DNA of 64,000 nt from Thalassospira profundimaris (GTDB lineage Bacteria; Pseudomonadota; Alphaproteobacteria; Rhodospirillales; Thalassospiraceae), in assembly GCF_003326795.1 (NCBI RefSeq), contig NZ_JPWI01000003.1, forward strand, positions 248,001 through 312,000. Reading direction: 5' to 3'. Below are positions 54,993 to 64,000 of the stretch, piece after piece. A program made the translations under genes and the position numbers. How positions within the stretch are numbered: position 1 is the first letter of the stretch; each line of letters starts with the position of its first letter. Under the pieces are notes generated by a model, which saw only the letters and a list, made by a program, of their open reading frames with translations, did no database searches and had not been told where the DNA came from.

Positions 54993-55283
54993 ATGTCGGA
55001 AACAACGATTACCCGTGCGGATCTCGCTGAAGCCGTTTACCAGGAAGTAGGTCTGTCGCGGAATGAGTCCGCCCAGCTGCTTGAAACTGTTCTTGATGAA
55101 ATTTCGACTGCGCTGATCAAGGACGAAGTCGTGAAGATTTCCTCGTTTGGAAGCTTCTCCGTGCGTCAAAAAGGGCAGCGTATCGGTCGGAACCCGAAAA
55201 CGGGCGAAGAAGTACCGATCCTTCCGCGTAAGGTACTTGTTTTCCGGCCGTCACAGGTTCTGAAAGCCAGAATTAACGCTTAA
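54993..55283 (+). CDS. ihfA: integration host factor subunit alpha
   Basis: 96 residues. [56 protein letters not shown] and the DNA-intercalating Pro arm ([11 protein letters not shown]) followed by [11 protein letters not shown] mark IHF-alpha. AAGGAGG lies nine bases upstream of the ATG. Upstream TTGATA/TTGACT and TATAGC/TATATA elements (54922-54963) probably include its promoter, at spacing I cannot settle. Confidence 0.96.
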   Translation: MSETTITRADLAEAVYQEVGLSRNESAQLLETVLDEISTALIKDEVVKISSFGSFSVRQKGQRIGRNPKTGEEVPILPRKVLVFRPSQVLKARINA

Positions 55284-55294
55284 GAAAAGAACTC

Positions 55295-55777
55295 ATGAAA
55301 ACGAACTTGGGGGCTGAGGCGGGCACATCCCGCCGTTCAGCAAAGTCTGACTCTGCTTTTCGCACAATCAGCGAAGCAGCGAAGGAGCTTGGTCTTCAAC
55401 AGCATGTGCTTCGGTTCTGGGAATCCAAGTTCCCGCAGATCCAGCCGTTGAAGCGTGCTGGCGGGCGGCGCTACTATCGCCCGGAAGATATTGATTTTTT
55501 GGCAAATATTCGTTCGCTGTTGCACGATCAGGGCTTTACCATCAAAGGTGTTCAAAAGCTTCTTGATCAGAACAAGGGCAAGTTGCCCTCTGAAATCACG
55601 GTAAGTTCAGCCGAAGCCGAACAGGGTGCTGCGATCCCTGGAGTTGCTGGCGTTCAGCAGTCCGCTATCCATCTCCCTTCGATTGATACCGCAGCGCTGA
55701 AAAGCGTTCTGGGTGAATTGCAGGAGCTGCAAGGCATCCTTCAGGCGAGCCTGCGGGAAGTCAAAAAAAATCCGTAA
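55295..55777 (+). CDS. MerR-family transcriptional regulator
   Basis: 160 residues. The [67 protein letters not shown] lacks the metal-binding cysteines of the MerR metal sensors. The C-terminal half has no known sensor domain. It follows ihfA by 11 bases; this ihfA-merR pairing is common in proteobacteria. Target unknown. Confidence 0.9.
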   Translation: MKTNLGAEAGTSRRSAKSDSAFRTISEAAKELGLQQHVLRFWESKFPQIQPLKRAGGRRYYRPEDIDFLANIRSLLHDQGFTIKGVQKLLDQNKGKLPSEITVSSAEAEQGAAIPGVAGVQQSAIHLPSIDTAALKSVLGELQELQGILQASLREVKKNP

Positions 55778-55845
55778 AAATCATTTGCGTCTTTGGCGTT
55801 GCGCCGCTATTTATCGAGCCGCGCCAAAGAGCGCATCTATACGGT

Positions 55846-55922
55846 CGGAGCGTGGCGCAGCCTGGTAGCGCACCTGCATGGGGTGCAGGGGGTCGGAGGT
55901 TCGAATCCTCTCGCTCCGACCA
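55846..55922 (+). tRNA. tRNA-Pro (anticodon GGG)
   Basis: A 77-base cloverleaf. The acceptor stem CGGAGCG pairs with CGCTCCG and ends ACCA, with CCA encoded. The anticodon stem CCTGC/GCAGG encloses the loop ATGGGGT, giving anticodon GGG. The T arm is GGAGGTTCGAATCCTC. No integrase or duplicated 3' end lies next to it. Confidence 0.97.
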
Positions 55923-55968
55923 ATATCTTCCCAAATGAATTCATTGTTTGATTACGACCTGTCTGGCC

Positions 55969-56541
55969 TTATGGCATCAGGCGGGCAAGTATTTCTATGT
56001 CCCCGGTTTTGGTGACCCTGATCAGGATGATTTCACCGGATTTGGGATAGATACCGGTAAGGGCCGTGATATTGACCTGATGGGTTACCAGCATTGCCTT
56101 GGTGCCTGACGGAAGTGTTGCAAGAAGGTCTGCTATTTGTCGGGTTTGTTGCTGTTCTGTGCTGCGATCGGCAAAGAACGAGTTTAACGATGGCTCCGGA
56201 CGAACAGGACCAAGTGCAAGCAGGCTGGCCGTATCGATGCAACGGCACCACTGACTACTCAGCACCAGATTGATCTCAATGCCCATTTCCCGAATACGAT
56301 CACCGGTGCGGCGGGCCTGATTTCGCCCTAGATCGTCAAGATTTCGTTGGGTGCTGCAATCATCAAGTGTGAAATTTTCCGGATCCCCGGTGCCCGGTGC
56401 AATCGCGTGACGCATCAGGGCATGCGTATCTCCCTGTTTCCAGATCTCCCATGCGTTGCCTGCTGACGCATGGGCCGGAAACGAAGTGATGCTGCAGATC
56501 AGGGTCGCTGCAATGATCGAAAAAGTTCTGAGAAGGGGCAT
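55969..56541 (-). CDS. secreted histidine phosphatase family protein
   Basis: 190 residues. A Sec signal (LLRTFSIIAATLICSITSFPAHASA) suggests a periplasmic location. The phosphohistidine motif is HALMRHAIAPGTGDPENF (catalytic His near 45), with SSQWCRCIDTA and VTHQVNITALTG as the second Arg and His motifs. The form resembles SixA-like or small phosphoglycerate-mutase-like phosphatases; substrate unknown. It is convergent with the tRNA-Pro gene. Confidence 0.85.
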   Translation of the reverse strand: MPLLRTFSIIAATLICSITSFPAHASAGNAWEIWKQGDTHALMRHAIAPGTGDPENFTLDDCSTQRNLDDLGRNQARRTGDRIREMGIEINLVLSSQWCRCIDTASLLALGPVRPEPSLNSFFADRSTEQQQTRQIADLLATLPSGTKAMLVTHQVNITALTGIYPKSGEIILIRVTKTGDIEILARLMP

Positions 56542-56655
56542 GGTTTGGCAGCTGTTTTGTGTTCAGGGATATGTTCTTGATACCCTGAATTCTGCCGATC
56601 GGATCATAAGGCCAGCACCGATGAAGCAATTCAAATTATTTAGGTCGGACAAGCT

Positions 56656-56901
56656 CTAGGAGATTGAACTGGCCACGCGGCGTCCTTCATCCGTCAGTTT
56701 GCAAATCAGCCAGTCCGGCTTGACCGGGTTGTCAAACCATGGTGCGGCCCAGCCGTGATCAATGCAGCTCCGGACAGTTTTTTCACTGATTTGTTTGCCG
56801 TTGCCATCAAATAGAGGCAATTTACCACCAGGTTGGCTCAAGCCGCGACGTAGCCATTCAAGCTGAACATCAGTGGGTTTCGAATGTTTTTTCCCCGTCA
56901 T
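56656..56901 (-). CDS. hypothetical protein, 81 residues
   Basis: A small soluble protein starting at ATG 56901 with GGGGAG five bases upstream. It reads as VQLEWLRRGLSQPGGKLPLFDGNGKQISEKTVRSCIDHGWAAPWFDN..CKLTDEGRRVA, which has the feel of a winged-helix domain (LTDEGR at the end) but I do not recognise the family. Codon use is normal. Located between the phosphatase and cutA, on its own strand. Confidence 0.65.
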   Translation of the reverse strand: MTGKKHSKPTDVQLEWLRRGLSQPGGKLPLFDGNGKQISEKTVRSCIDHGWAAPWFDNPVKPDWLICKLTDEGRRVASSIS

Positions 56902-56990
56902 CGGTACTCCCCGCACCGTTATGATATGATTGGTGTCACAAACATTGTCTGGTTTCAGTGTGACGGATTATCAACCATGGAGCAATCTCA

Positions 56991-57332
56991 ATGACAGAAG
57001 ACCGGTTTCAGAACAGTGAAATGTCATTTCTCTATGTCACTGTTCCGGACATGGAAATAGCACGCGTGATCGCTGGCGGTGCCATTCGTGAAAAACTTGC
57101 TGCCTGTGCGAATATTTTGCCACAGATGACAGCCATTTATGAATGGAATGACGACGTCGAAGAACAAACCGAACTGGTCGTCATCCTTAAGACCGCGCGT
57201 CATACGGCAATTGATCTGGCAAAATGGGTCGAGGATCATCATCCCTATGACGTGCCATGTATCCTTGAAATTCCGTTGGGCCGGGGGAGCAACGGCTATG
57301 TGTCATGGCTTCAGGGGCAGTTGGGATCGTGA
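56991..57332 (+). CDS. cutA: divalent-cation tolerance protein CutA
   Basis: 113 residues of the trimeric ferredoxin-like CutA fold. FLYVTVPDMEIARVIAGGAIREKLAACANILP, YEWNDDVEEQTELVVILKT and HPYDVPCILEIPLGRGSNGYVSWL are conserved in family order. Its true function is not settled. Monocistronic, upstream of yciB. Confidence 0.95.
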   Translation: MTEDRFQNSEMSFLYVTVPDMEIARVIAGGAIREKLAACANILPQMTAIYEWNDDVEEQTELVVILKTARHTAIDLAKWVEDHHPYDVPCILEIPLGRGSNGYVSWLQGQLGS

Positions 57333-57410
57333 TCACGCTTGATATGATTGCATCACACGTTCTTGCCCCCTAGGATGGCGCAAATTTAATCTGTTGAGTG
57401 AAGTGATTTA

Positions 57411-57974
57411 ATGAACCAGCTTACCAAAATGGCCTTGGAAATGGGGCCGTTGATCCTGTTTTTTGCTGTTAACGCGACGACAAACCTGATGACCGCAACG
57501 GCGGTGTTCGTGGCGGCGACTGTTATTGCCCTGGTTACGTCCTATATGGTTGCCCGCACCATTCCGGTCATGCCGCTGATTGGCGGCGCGTTCGTTATCG
57601 TGTTTGGTGGTCTGACGCTTTATCTTGACGATGAACTGTTTATCAAGATCAAGCCGACCATTGTGAACCTGCTGTTTGCAGCGATCCTGTTTGGTGGCCT
57701 GATGGCACGTAAGCTGTTTCTCAAGCTTGTTCTGGAAAGTGCGTTCAAGGCCACTGACGAGGGGTGGCGTATCCTGACATGGCGCTGGGCGTTCTTCTTT
57801 GTCTTTCTTGCCCTGGTGAATGAAATTGTCTGGCGGAATTTTTCGACAGATACCTGGGTGGCCTTCAAAGTGTGGGGGATCATGCCGATTACCATGGTGT
57901 TTGGAATGGCACAGGTACCCGTCCTTATGAAGCATCAGCTTCCCGAGGAAGAGGGCGGTTCAGCGGCTTCTTAA
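57411..57974 (+). CDS. yciB: inner membrane-spanning protein YciB (septation protein A family)
   Basis: 187 residues with five or six membrane segments. [60 protein letters not shown] and [38 protein letters not shown] are diagnostic. Role in cell envelope or septation is only partly known. A long terminator follows. Confidence 0.95.
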   Translation: MNQLTKMALEMGPLILFFAVNATTNLMTATAVFVAATVIALVTSYMVARTIPVMPLIGGAFVIVFGGLTLYLDDELFIKIKPTIVNLLFAAILFGGLMARKLFLKLVLESAFKATDEGWRILTWRWAFFFVFLALVNEIVWRNFSTDTWVAFKVWGIMPITMVFGMAQVPVLMKHQLPEEEGGSAAS

Positions 57975-57998
57975 GGCCGGGAAGAATTCGGATACTCA

Positions 57999-58038
57999 AA
58001 AGACAAAGGGCAGGATGAAAATCCTGCCCTTTGTCTTT
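57999..58038. terminator. bidirectional terminator between yciB and ispDF
   Basis: A perfect 18-bp stem (AAAGACAAAGGGCAGGAT with its complement) capped by a GAAA tetraloop, between convergent genes. Confidence 0.9.
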
Positions 58039-58059
58039 GGTTCTTGGCTTTCAGGTTAC

Positions 58060-59256
58060 TTACTTGATTGGTAGCGCAATGCTGACTGCTGCTTGCGCGG
58101 CAATGCCTTCTTCGCGGCCGGTAAAGCCAAGGCGTTCGGTCGTGGTGGCTTTGACATTCACGCGATCGACCTCGATTTCAAGAATTTCCGCAACTTTTTC
58201 TCGCATGGCCATGGTGTGCGGCCCGATCTTCGGACGTTCGCAAATAAGGGTCACATCGGCATTGACGATACGGCCGCCCCGCTTGCGCACCAGATCAGCA
58301 GCATGCTTCAGGAAAATATCAGACGCAGCACCTTTCCACTGCATATCACTCGGCGGGAAGTGCTGACCGATATCACCGGCACCAATTGCCCCGAGAATGG
58401 CGTCGGTCAGCGTGTGCAGGCCAACATCAGCGTCGGAGTGACCTTCAAGGCGTGCGGTATGGGGAACCTTGACCCCGCAGAGAATGCAATGATCGCCCGG
58501 TGCGAAACGGTGAACGTCAAAGCCGGTTCCGGCGCGGTATTCTTCCTGCTGCATCGCGGGGGTGTCCTTGTTTGTGCAGTTAACCCAGTCCTGGGCGCGG
58601 TCAAAATCATCGCGCCGTGTAATTTTGTCGTTTGAGCTGGTTCCTTCAACACAGATGACATCAATGCCCATGGCTTCCAGCAGGGCGGCATCATCGGTGA
58701 ATTCCTGACCTTCATATTTCTGATGTGCCATCAGAATTGTGTCAAAGGCGAACCCTTGCGGCGTTTGTGCCCGTTGCAGGCTTTCGCGCGGGATGGTTTG
58801 CGTAATGACACCATCGCTTGTTGTCTGTTTGATTGTATCCGTGACCGCAAGTGTCGGAATCGCACCAGCTTTTGTCTCAAGGGCTGCGACGACACGTTCA
58901 ATGACCTCATCAGAGATACCCGGACGCGCCGCATCATGGATCAGAACAATATCGGGCTTCTGCGGGCACAGGGCGCGCAGGCCGTTTAGGACGGATTGTT
59001 GCCGGGTTATGCCGCCATTGACCGGTGCAGGCAGGGACGGGGCATCAATATTGGCGATAGCGGTGTCATACCAGACTTGGTGTGACGGATTATAAACCAC
59101 CTGTACAAGATCAAACGAGGTGTGGCGGGCAAAGCATTCAATACTGTGGCCAAGCACGGTTTTGCCGCCAAGCGTGTGATATTGTTTTGGTATTGGGTCG
59201 CCAAATCTGCTACCGCTGCCAGCAGCAACGATGACAACCCCGATTTTTTTGGTCAT
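58060..59256 (-). CDS. ispDF: bifunctional MEP cytidylyltransferase / MECDP synthase (IspDF)
   Basis: About 398 residues fusing two enzymes of the non-mevalonate isoprenoid route. The IspD part (1 to about 230) has [39 protein letters not shown] and [10 protein letters not shown]. The IspF part (from about 240) has [54 protein letters not shown] and [18 protein letters not shown]. The fused form is usual in alphaproteobacteria. Start is uncertain between ATG 59262 and 59256. Confidence 0.97.
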   Translation of the reverse strand: MTKKIGVVIVAAGSGSRFGDPIPKQYHTLGGKTVLGHSIECFARHTSFDLVQVVYNPSHQVWYDTAIANIDAPSLPAPVNGGITRQQSVLNGLRALCPQKPDIVLIHDAARPGISDEVIERVVAALETKAGAIPTLAVTDTIKQTTSDGVITQTIPRESLQRAQTPQGFAFDTILMAHQKYEGQEFTDDAALLEAMGIDVICVEGTSSNDKITRRDDFDRAQDWVNCTNKDTPAMQQEEYRAGTGFDVHRFAPGDHCILCGVKVPHTARLEGHSDADVGLHTLTDAILGAIGAGDIGQHFPPSDMQWKGAASDIFLKHAADLVRKRGGRIVNADVTLICERPKIGPHTMAMREKVAEILEIEVDRVNVKATTTERLGFTGREEGIAAQAAVSIALPIK

Positions 59257-59377
59257 AAACATGATGCCATGGCTTGTCTGAATTGCGCCGCAGGCTATCT
59301 TTCTGCGAAGCCTTTGCCAAGTCGCCATTTGGTTTTTCAGGGTTAATCTGCGCCTTACGACAGAAACGGACCATCAC

Positions 59378-60184
59378 ATGCTTGCTGCATATATTCATAT
59401 TCTGGCCTTGTTGCCGCTTACCGCGCAGATCATGCGCGCCGAGCCGAAGCGTGACATATGGCTGCATGGATCGATCTGTCTGGCGGCAATTGGCACGATG
59501 GTGGTTCTTGGTCTGACCGGTGAAGAGGTTCAGTCGCGCGGTTTCGCCGCGGCTTTGCACTGGTCAGAGCTGACCGTAATCATGATTTTTGGCGGACTGG
59601 TCATTTGCAAGGGACCGCATCAGGTCTGGCGTCTTGCCGGTTATATCGGTGGTTATCTTCTGCTGTTTGCCGGTTTGGCCGCTGTCTTTAGTCTGTTTGA
59701 TCAGCATGTATCGCCAACCGTTACCGGGCCTGCGCTCTATTCAGGCTGGCTTTGGGCCCACATCGGCAGTTCGCTTGTGACCTATGCGCTGGTCACGCTG
59801 GCTGCGATTGCTGCCATGGCCTATGTCGTTCAGGAACACGCTCTCAAGCACCGCAAACCAACCCGCTGGAGCCGGCGTTTGCCGCCGCTTCGCGATAGCG
59901 AGTTCATGCTGGTGGGTTTCCTGAAATGGTCAGCCTGGGTTCTGATCATCGGGATTGTCTCGGGTTTTGCCCTTCGATACGTAGAAGGTAGCAGTCTTTG
60001 GGCAATCGATCACAAGATGCTTTTGACCCTGCTTGGGTTTGTGACCATCTGTACCCTGATCTTCATTCATGAAAAATCGACCCTGCGTGGACGCATGGCT
60101 GTTCGGTTCGTTCTGGGGACCTGGTTGCTTTTGACCCTGGCGTTTCCCGGTGTGCGACTGGTGAGTGGGTATCTCGTTGGCTAA
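59378..60184 (+). CDS. CcsA/YpjD-like cytochrome c assembly family membrane protein
   Basis: 268 residues, about eight membrane segments. WLWAHIGSSLVTYALVTLAAIAAMAYVVQEHALKHRK and a late ID(H)KMLLTLLGF segment match the COG4137 YpjD-type branch of the CcmC/CcsA fold. Conserved His residues could bind haem, but the true role of this branch is not established. Divergent from ispDF. Confidence 0.82.
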   Translation: MLAAYIHILALLPLTAQIMRAEPKRDIWLHGSICLAAIGTMVVLGLTGEEVQSRGFAAALHWSELTVIMIFGGLVICKGPHQVWRLAGYIGGYLLLFAGLAAVFSLFDQHVSPTVTGPALYSGWLWAHIGSSLVTYALVTLAAIAAMAYVVQEHALKHRKPTRWSRRLPPLRDSEFMLVGFLKWSAWVLIIGIVSGFALRYVEGSSLWAIDHKMLLTLLGFVTICTLIFIHEKSTLRGRMAVRFVLGTWLLLTLAFPGVRLVSGYLVG

Positions 60185-60441
60185 CGCTGTTCCTGGATTG
60201 CCGTTCAAATAATCACTGATTGACGATCTCCGGGGGCCAGGTGCGTAATTGCTAGTCACAGTGCGGCGCACAAGCATTCTGGATGCGGGCGTTTTCTTGC
60301 TGAATATCAGCGGGTGGCAGCATATTTACAGGGCCTCTCAGGCTTTACTGTCACGATATTTTCCATATTACGCTTAGAGTTGTTGCAACTCGGGGCCAGT
60401 TTTATTAATCTGCCCAAGTTTTAGGCAATCGGATTACCTTC

Positions 60442-61452
60442 ATGTCATTGCAGATCGGTTCTGTACATGTGCCAGAGAATGTCATTCTGGCACCAATGTC
60501 AGGTGTGACTGACCTTCCATTTCGTCAGCAAGTCCGCCAGTTCGGCGGCCATCTTGTTGTGTCTGAAATGATAGCATCAGATGCCATGACCCGTATCCAG
60601 CGTCATGAAAAAGAAGTGCGCAAGATGCATGGCGACTGCACTGCCGAAAGCCCGCTTTCTGTCCAGCTTGCCGGGACCGAACCCGATGAAATGGCCGAAG
60701 CCGCCAGAATGAATGAAGCCCGTGGCGCGATGATCATTGACATCAATATGGGCTGCCCGGCCAAAAAGGTGACCAAGGGGTATGCCGGTTCGGCCCTGAT
60801 GCGAGATGAAAAACTTGCTGCCGATATTATCAAGGCGACCGTTGATGCTGTTTCGGTTCCGGTCACCCTGAAAATGCGTCTTGGCTGGGATGATGACAAC
60901 CGCAATGCGCCGACCCTTGCAAAAATCGCCGAAGATCTCGGCATCAAGATGCTGACGATACATGGACGCACCCGTTGCCAGTTTTACAAGGGGCAGGCGG
61001 ACTGGGATGCGATTTCTCTGGTCAAGGAAGCTGTCGCGATCCCTGTAATTGGCAATGGTGATGTCACCAGCGAAGAGGATGCCGCAGAACTTTTGCGTCG
61101 TTCGGGGGCTGATGGTGTAATGGTCGGACGTGGGGCGTATGGCCGCCCCTGGTTCCTGGCACAGGTGTCACATTATCTCAAAACCGGCGAAAAACTTGCT
61201 GCGCCCAGCCTTGAAATCCAGTTGAAGACCATCCTGCGTCACTATGATGCGATGATTGATCATCATGGACGTCAGGGTGTCCGGATCGCTCGCAAACATC
61301 TGTCCTGGTATTGTAATAGTCTGCGCAATGCGACTGAATTTCGCCGTATTGTCAACGTGTTGGATGATCCAGTCGAAGTAAAGGATCAGATCAAGGCGTT
61401 TTACGAGCCATTGGTTGAAAACCAGATCAAATATGATCAGCAAGCTGCCTGA
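60442..61452 (+). CDS. dusB: tRNA-dihydrouridine synthase (DusB/NifR3 family)
   Basis: 336 residues. VILAPMSGVTDLPFRQQVRQFGG at the start, VQLAGTEPDEMAEAARM, DINMGCPAKKVTKGYAGSALM with the catalytic Cys near residue 105, LTIHGRTRCQFYKGQADW and GNGDVTSEEDA are DusB motifs. Reduces uridine in tRNA D-loops with FMN. First of the dusB (nifR3)-ntrB-ntrC operon. Confidence 0.97.
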   Translation: MSLQIGSVHVPENVILAPMSGVTDLPFRQQVRQFGGHLVVSEMIASDAMTRIQRHEKEVRKMHGDCTAESPLSVQLAGTEPDEMAEAARMNEARGAMIIDINMGCPAKKVTKGYAGSALMRDEKLAADIIKATVDAVSVPVTLKMRLGWDDDNRNAPTLAKIAEDLGIKMLTIHGRTRCQFYKGQADWDAISLVKEAVAIPVIGNGDVTSEEDAAELLRRSGADGVMVGRGAYGRPWFLAQVSHYLKTGEKLAAPSLEIQLKTILRHYDAMIDHHGRQGVRIARKHLSWYCNSLRNATEFRRIVNVLDDPVEVKDQIKAFYEPLVENQIKYDQQAA

Positions 61453-61509
61453 TCGCTTCATAACAATAATATGGCGACATACAAACTTAGATCGTCGGGG
61501 AAGAATTGA

Positions 61510-62658
61510 ATGAGACTGGGATTTGGAAAAGGCAACGGGGTTGACCCGACCGGGGTACTTAACGCGATAGCCAGTGCAGTCGTCGTTGCAAACCGCGACG
61601 GGAAAATACGGTTCGTCAATCAGGCGACAGAACAATTGTTCAACACCAGTGCAAGTGTCCTGTGCCGCAGCGATCTGAGCGATTTCATCCCCTCGGACAG
61701 TCCTGTTTTTTCACTGATCAAACAGGCAATTGACGAGGCAACGCTGGTCGCGGACCACAATCTTCTGATTGAAAGCCCGAAGATTGGCAAACATACGGTC
61801 AACCTGACCGTTGGGTCGATGCCTGATGAAAGTGATTGCGCTGTCCTGACCTTTGAACCTCGTTCCATCGCGCAAAAAATCGACAATCAGCTTCTTAGCC
61901 GCAATTCCGCCCGTTCTGTTAGCGCGATGGCGGCCATTCTTGCCCATGAAATCAAGAATCCGCTTTCCGGGATCCGGGGGGCTGCGCAATTGCTTGAACA
62001 GACCAGTAACGAAGATGACCGGGTTCTGACCCGTCTGATCTGTGACGAAGCAGACCGCATTGTCGAACTGGTCGACCGGATGGAGATTTTCTCTGACAAG
62101 CCGATGGAACGTGGTGCGGTCAATATTCATACCGTGCTTGAACATGTTCGTCGCCTTGCCGAGAACGGCTTTGGTAAAAATCTGGTGTTCGAAGAAGTTT
62201 ATGACCCGTCCTTGCCGCCGGTCTTCGGAAACCGCGACCAGCTGATCCAGGTATTTCTCAATCTGGTCAAGAATGCAGGCGAGGCTGTTGATCCGCAGGA
62301 CGGCAAGATCATTATTTCAACGCGCTATCAGCATGGTATTCGTCTGGCCGTTGCCGGTGGTGACGCGCGTGTTCATTTGCCGCTGGTGGTCTCGGTACGC
62401 GATAATGGTCCCGGTATCCCGCAGGATATGCGTGAAAGCCTGTTTGATCCGTTTGTAACGACCAAGCCGACCGGTTCTGGCCTTGGCCTTGCGCTGGTGG
62501 CAAAAATTATCAACGACCATGGTGGGGTGATCGAAGTGAAAGATGTGCCGGGGGGCGGTGCAGAATTTCAGATCATGCTGCCAATCTACAATCGTGCGCT
62601 GGCCGAGGGGGCCAGTGAACAACCGATAATAATCAATAACAGGGAACACACCGCATGA
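61510..62658 (+). CDS. ntrB: nitrogen regulation sensor histidine kinase NtrB
   Basis: 382 residues. An N-terminal PAS domain ([26 protein letters not shown]) is followed by the H-box [22 protein letters not shown] and the ATPase boxes ([31 protein letters not shown]). It is soluble, as expected for NtrB, which responds to nitrogen status through PII. Its stop overlaps the ntrC start by 4 bases (ATGA). Confidence 0.97.
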   Translation: MRLGFGKGNGVDPTGVLNAIASAVVVANRDGKIRFVNQATEQLFNTSASVLCRSDLSDFIPSDSPVFSLIKQAIDEATLVADHNLLIESPKIGKHTVNLTVGSMPDESDCAVLTFEPRSIAQKIDNQLLSRNSARSVSAMAAILAHEIKNPLSGIRGAAQLLEQTSNEDDRVLTRLICDEADRIVELVDRMEIFSDKPMERGAVNIHTVLEHVRRLAENGFGKNLVFEEVYDPSLPPVFGNRDQLIQVFLNLVKNAGEAVDPQDGKIIISTRYQHGIRLAVAGGDARVHLPLVVSVRDNGPGIPQDMRESLFDPFVTTKPTGSGLGLALVAKIINDHGGVIEVKDVPGGGAEFQIMLPIYNRALAEGASEQPIIINNREHTA

Positions 62659-64000
62659 GCACGAGCCCTGCAAGAATTCTGGTCGCTGACGACGACCGCG
62701 CCATCCGTACCGTTTTGACACAGGCATTGTCGCGTCAGGGTCACGAGGTTCGCAGTACCGGACACGGTCGTACGCTTTGGGACTGGATTGCCGATGGGGA
62801 CGGCGATCTTGTGATTACCGATGTCATGATGCCTGACGAGAACGGTCTTGATATGGTGCCGCGCATTCGCAAATTGCGCCCGGACCTTCGTGTCATTGTC
62901 ATGAGTGCGCAAAACACCCTGATGACCGCCGTAAAGGCAGCCCAGCGCGGTGCGTTCGAATACCTGCCAAAACCGTTTGATTTGAATGAGTTGATGGCGA
63001 TTGTTGATCGTGCACTTGAGACGCCGCAGGAAAGCCAGACGGGTAAATCCGGTGATGAAGAGGGCGATGATCGCCTGCCTTTGATCGGCCGTTCTGCCGC
63101 GATGCAGGAAATCTACCGTGCGCTCGCCCGTCTGATGAATACCGACCTGACGGTGATGGTGACCGGCGAAAGCGGTACGGGTAAGGAACTGGTGGCGCGT
63201 GCCCTTCATGAATATGGCGGGCGCCGTCACGGACCATTTGTCGCGATCAATATGGCGGCAATTCCGCGCGAACTGATCGAAAGCGAGCTTTTCGGTCACG
63301 AAAAAGGTGCCTTTACCGGTGCCAATGAACGCAAGGTCGGCCGGTTTGAACAGGCCGAAGGCGGTACGCTGTTCCTTGATGAAATCGGTGACATGCCACT
63401 AGAAGCGCAAACCCGCTTGCTGCGCGTTCTTCAGGAAGGTGAATATACTCGTGTCGGTGGTCGCACGCCGATCCGTGTCAATGTCCGTATTGTGGCCGCA
63501 ACCCACCGTGATCTGCGCAAGCTGATCCGCGAAGGCACCTTCCGTGAAGATTTGTTCTATCGCCTCAATGTTGTGCCGATCCGGTTGCCGTCCTTGCGTG
63601 AACGTCTTGAAGACATTCCGGAACTGGTCAATCACTTCTTGATGCAGGCGAGTGAAGAGGGCCTCCCGCGCAAAACATTGTCGGCCGAAGCAATGGGCCG
63701 ACTGAAAGCGCATCGCTGGCCCGGGAACATTCGTGAGCTTGAGAACATGGTGCGCCGCCTGACGGCGCTGTATTCGCATGATGTGATCGGTGTCGATGTC
63801 ATCGAGACCGAGTTTTCCGAAAACAATATCAGCGAAGCCGCACCAAGTGCGGAACCGCAATCTCTGTCGGAATCGATTGAACGTCATGTACGTGAATATT
63901 TCGATGCCCACGAAGAAGATTTGCCGTCAAACGGCCTTTATGATCGCATCCTGCGCGAAATGGAGCGCCCGCTTTTGAACGTGACGCTTGAAGCAACGCG
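62655..64000 (+). CDS. ntrC: nitrogen regulation response regulator NtrC (cut by window edge)
   Basis: The first 448 codons. Receiver domain with LVADDDR and the phosphoacceptor Asp in [18 protein letters not shown]+ domain with [16 protein letters not shown], the sigma54-contact loop [11 protein letters not shown] and [10 protein letters not shown]. The C-terminal HTH has only begun at 64000. Activates sigma54 promoters under nitrogen limitation. The 3' end lies outside. Confidence 0.97.
   Translation, partial: MSTSPARILVADDDRAIRTVLTQALSRQGHEVRSTGHGRTLWDWIADGDGDLVITDVMMPDENGLDMVPRIRKLRPDLRVIVMSAQNTLMTAVKAAQRGAFEYLPKPFDLNELMAIVDRALETPQESQTGKSGDEEGDDRLPLIGRSAAMQEIYRALARLMNTDLTVMVTGESGTGKELVARALHEYGGRRHGPFVAINMAAIPRELIESELFGHEKGAFTGANERKVGRFEQAEGGTLFLDEIGDMPLEAQTRLLRVLQEGEYTRVGGRTPIRVNVRIVAATHRDLRKLIREGTFREDLFYRLNVVPIRLPSLRERLEDIPELVNHFLMQASEEGLPRKTLSAEAMGRLKAHRWPGNIRELENMVRRLTALYSHDVIGVDVIETEFSENNISEAAPSAEPQSLSESIERHVREYFDAHEEDLPSNGLYDRILREMERPLLNVTLEAT

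Noticed and set aside
55846-56541. tRNA-Pro as attachment site of a genomic island
   Set aside because: No integrase, no repeat of the tRNA 3' end and no composition change follow; the next genes look chromosomal.
60237-60256. sigma54 (-24/-12) promoter before dusB-ntrBC
   Set aside because: GGTGCGTAATTGC has 9 instead of 10 bases between GG and GC and lacks the TGGCAC core.

Overview
This window is a continuous stretch of core chromosome from an alphaproteobacterium. It is most like Rhodospirillales, and by protein flavour and gene order most like Thalassospira. That placement is inference: it rests on the order rsh-pdxJ-acpS-lepB-rnc-era-recO-parC, glyA-nrdR-ribD-ribE-ribB-ribH-nusB-thiL, yceD-plsX-fabH-ihfA-merR and dusB-ntrB-ntrC, plus MucR, a DUF1127 protein, the fused IspDF and a CBP3-type cytochrome bc1 chaperone. 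I see no phage, transposase, CRISPR array, rRNA or recognisable defence island. One tRNA gene is present (Pro, anticodon GGG).

Layout. 1-2.5 kb: a repair pair on the minus strand (type-5 uracil-DNA glycosylase, then recQ, cut by the window edge), a NYN-domain protein and folK. 2.5-13 kb: rpoZ, the bifunctional (p)ppGpp enzyme, and a tight, often overlapping run from a DUF2062 protein through pdxJ, acpS, lepB, rnc, era, two small membrane proteins and recO to parC. 13-20 kb: a TRAP transporter (membrane genes on plus, solute-binding gene on minus), the leucyl/arginyl-tRNA-protein transferase, the motA-motB stator genes and a flavin reductase. 20-31 kb: metabolism with local regulation: threonine ammonia-lyase, an aldehyde dehydrogenase divergent from an ornithine-decarboxylase-like enzyme, malonyl-CoA synthetase, a DUF1127 protein, a HAD-IIA protein, hemB, an MFS transporter and a DeoR regulator.

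31-42.6 kb: metY divergent from a valine-degradation cluster (isobutyryl-CoA dehydrogenase, 3-hydroxyisobutyryl-CoA hydrolase, mmsB), followed by a complete branched-chain amino acid ABC importer (livHMGF, a DUF6867-type membrane protein, livJ-like binding protein). Uptake and catabolism of valine are thus side by side. 42.6-51 kb: mucR, an AT-rich interval with an orphan reading frame, rpiB, glyA, nrdR, the riboflavin operon, nusB, thiL. 51-64 kb: bamE divergent from a cytochrome bc1 assembly chaperone, yceD, plsX, fabH, ihfA, merR, tRNA-Pro, a periplasmic histidine phosphatase, cutA, yciB, ispDF, a CcsA-like protein, dusB and the nitrogen-control pair ntrB-ntrC (ntrC cut by the right edge).

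The less ordinary content is mostly regulatory or small. There is a dense set of palindromes between metY and the valine cluster, and a GGTA-N6-TACC core shared by three metabolic promoters. A 9-bp tandem repeat covers the ribosome-binding site of the DeoR gene. Short upstream frames precede livH and ilvA. Small uncharacterised membrane proteins are embedded in conserved operons, and one AT-rich orphan frame abuts rpiB. I did not find an obvious large new multi-gene system. All starts and functions are read by eye from the sequence, with no database search.
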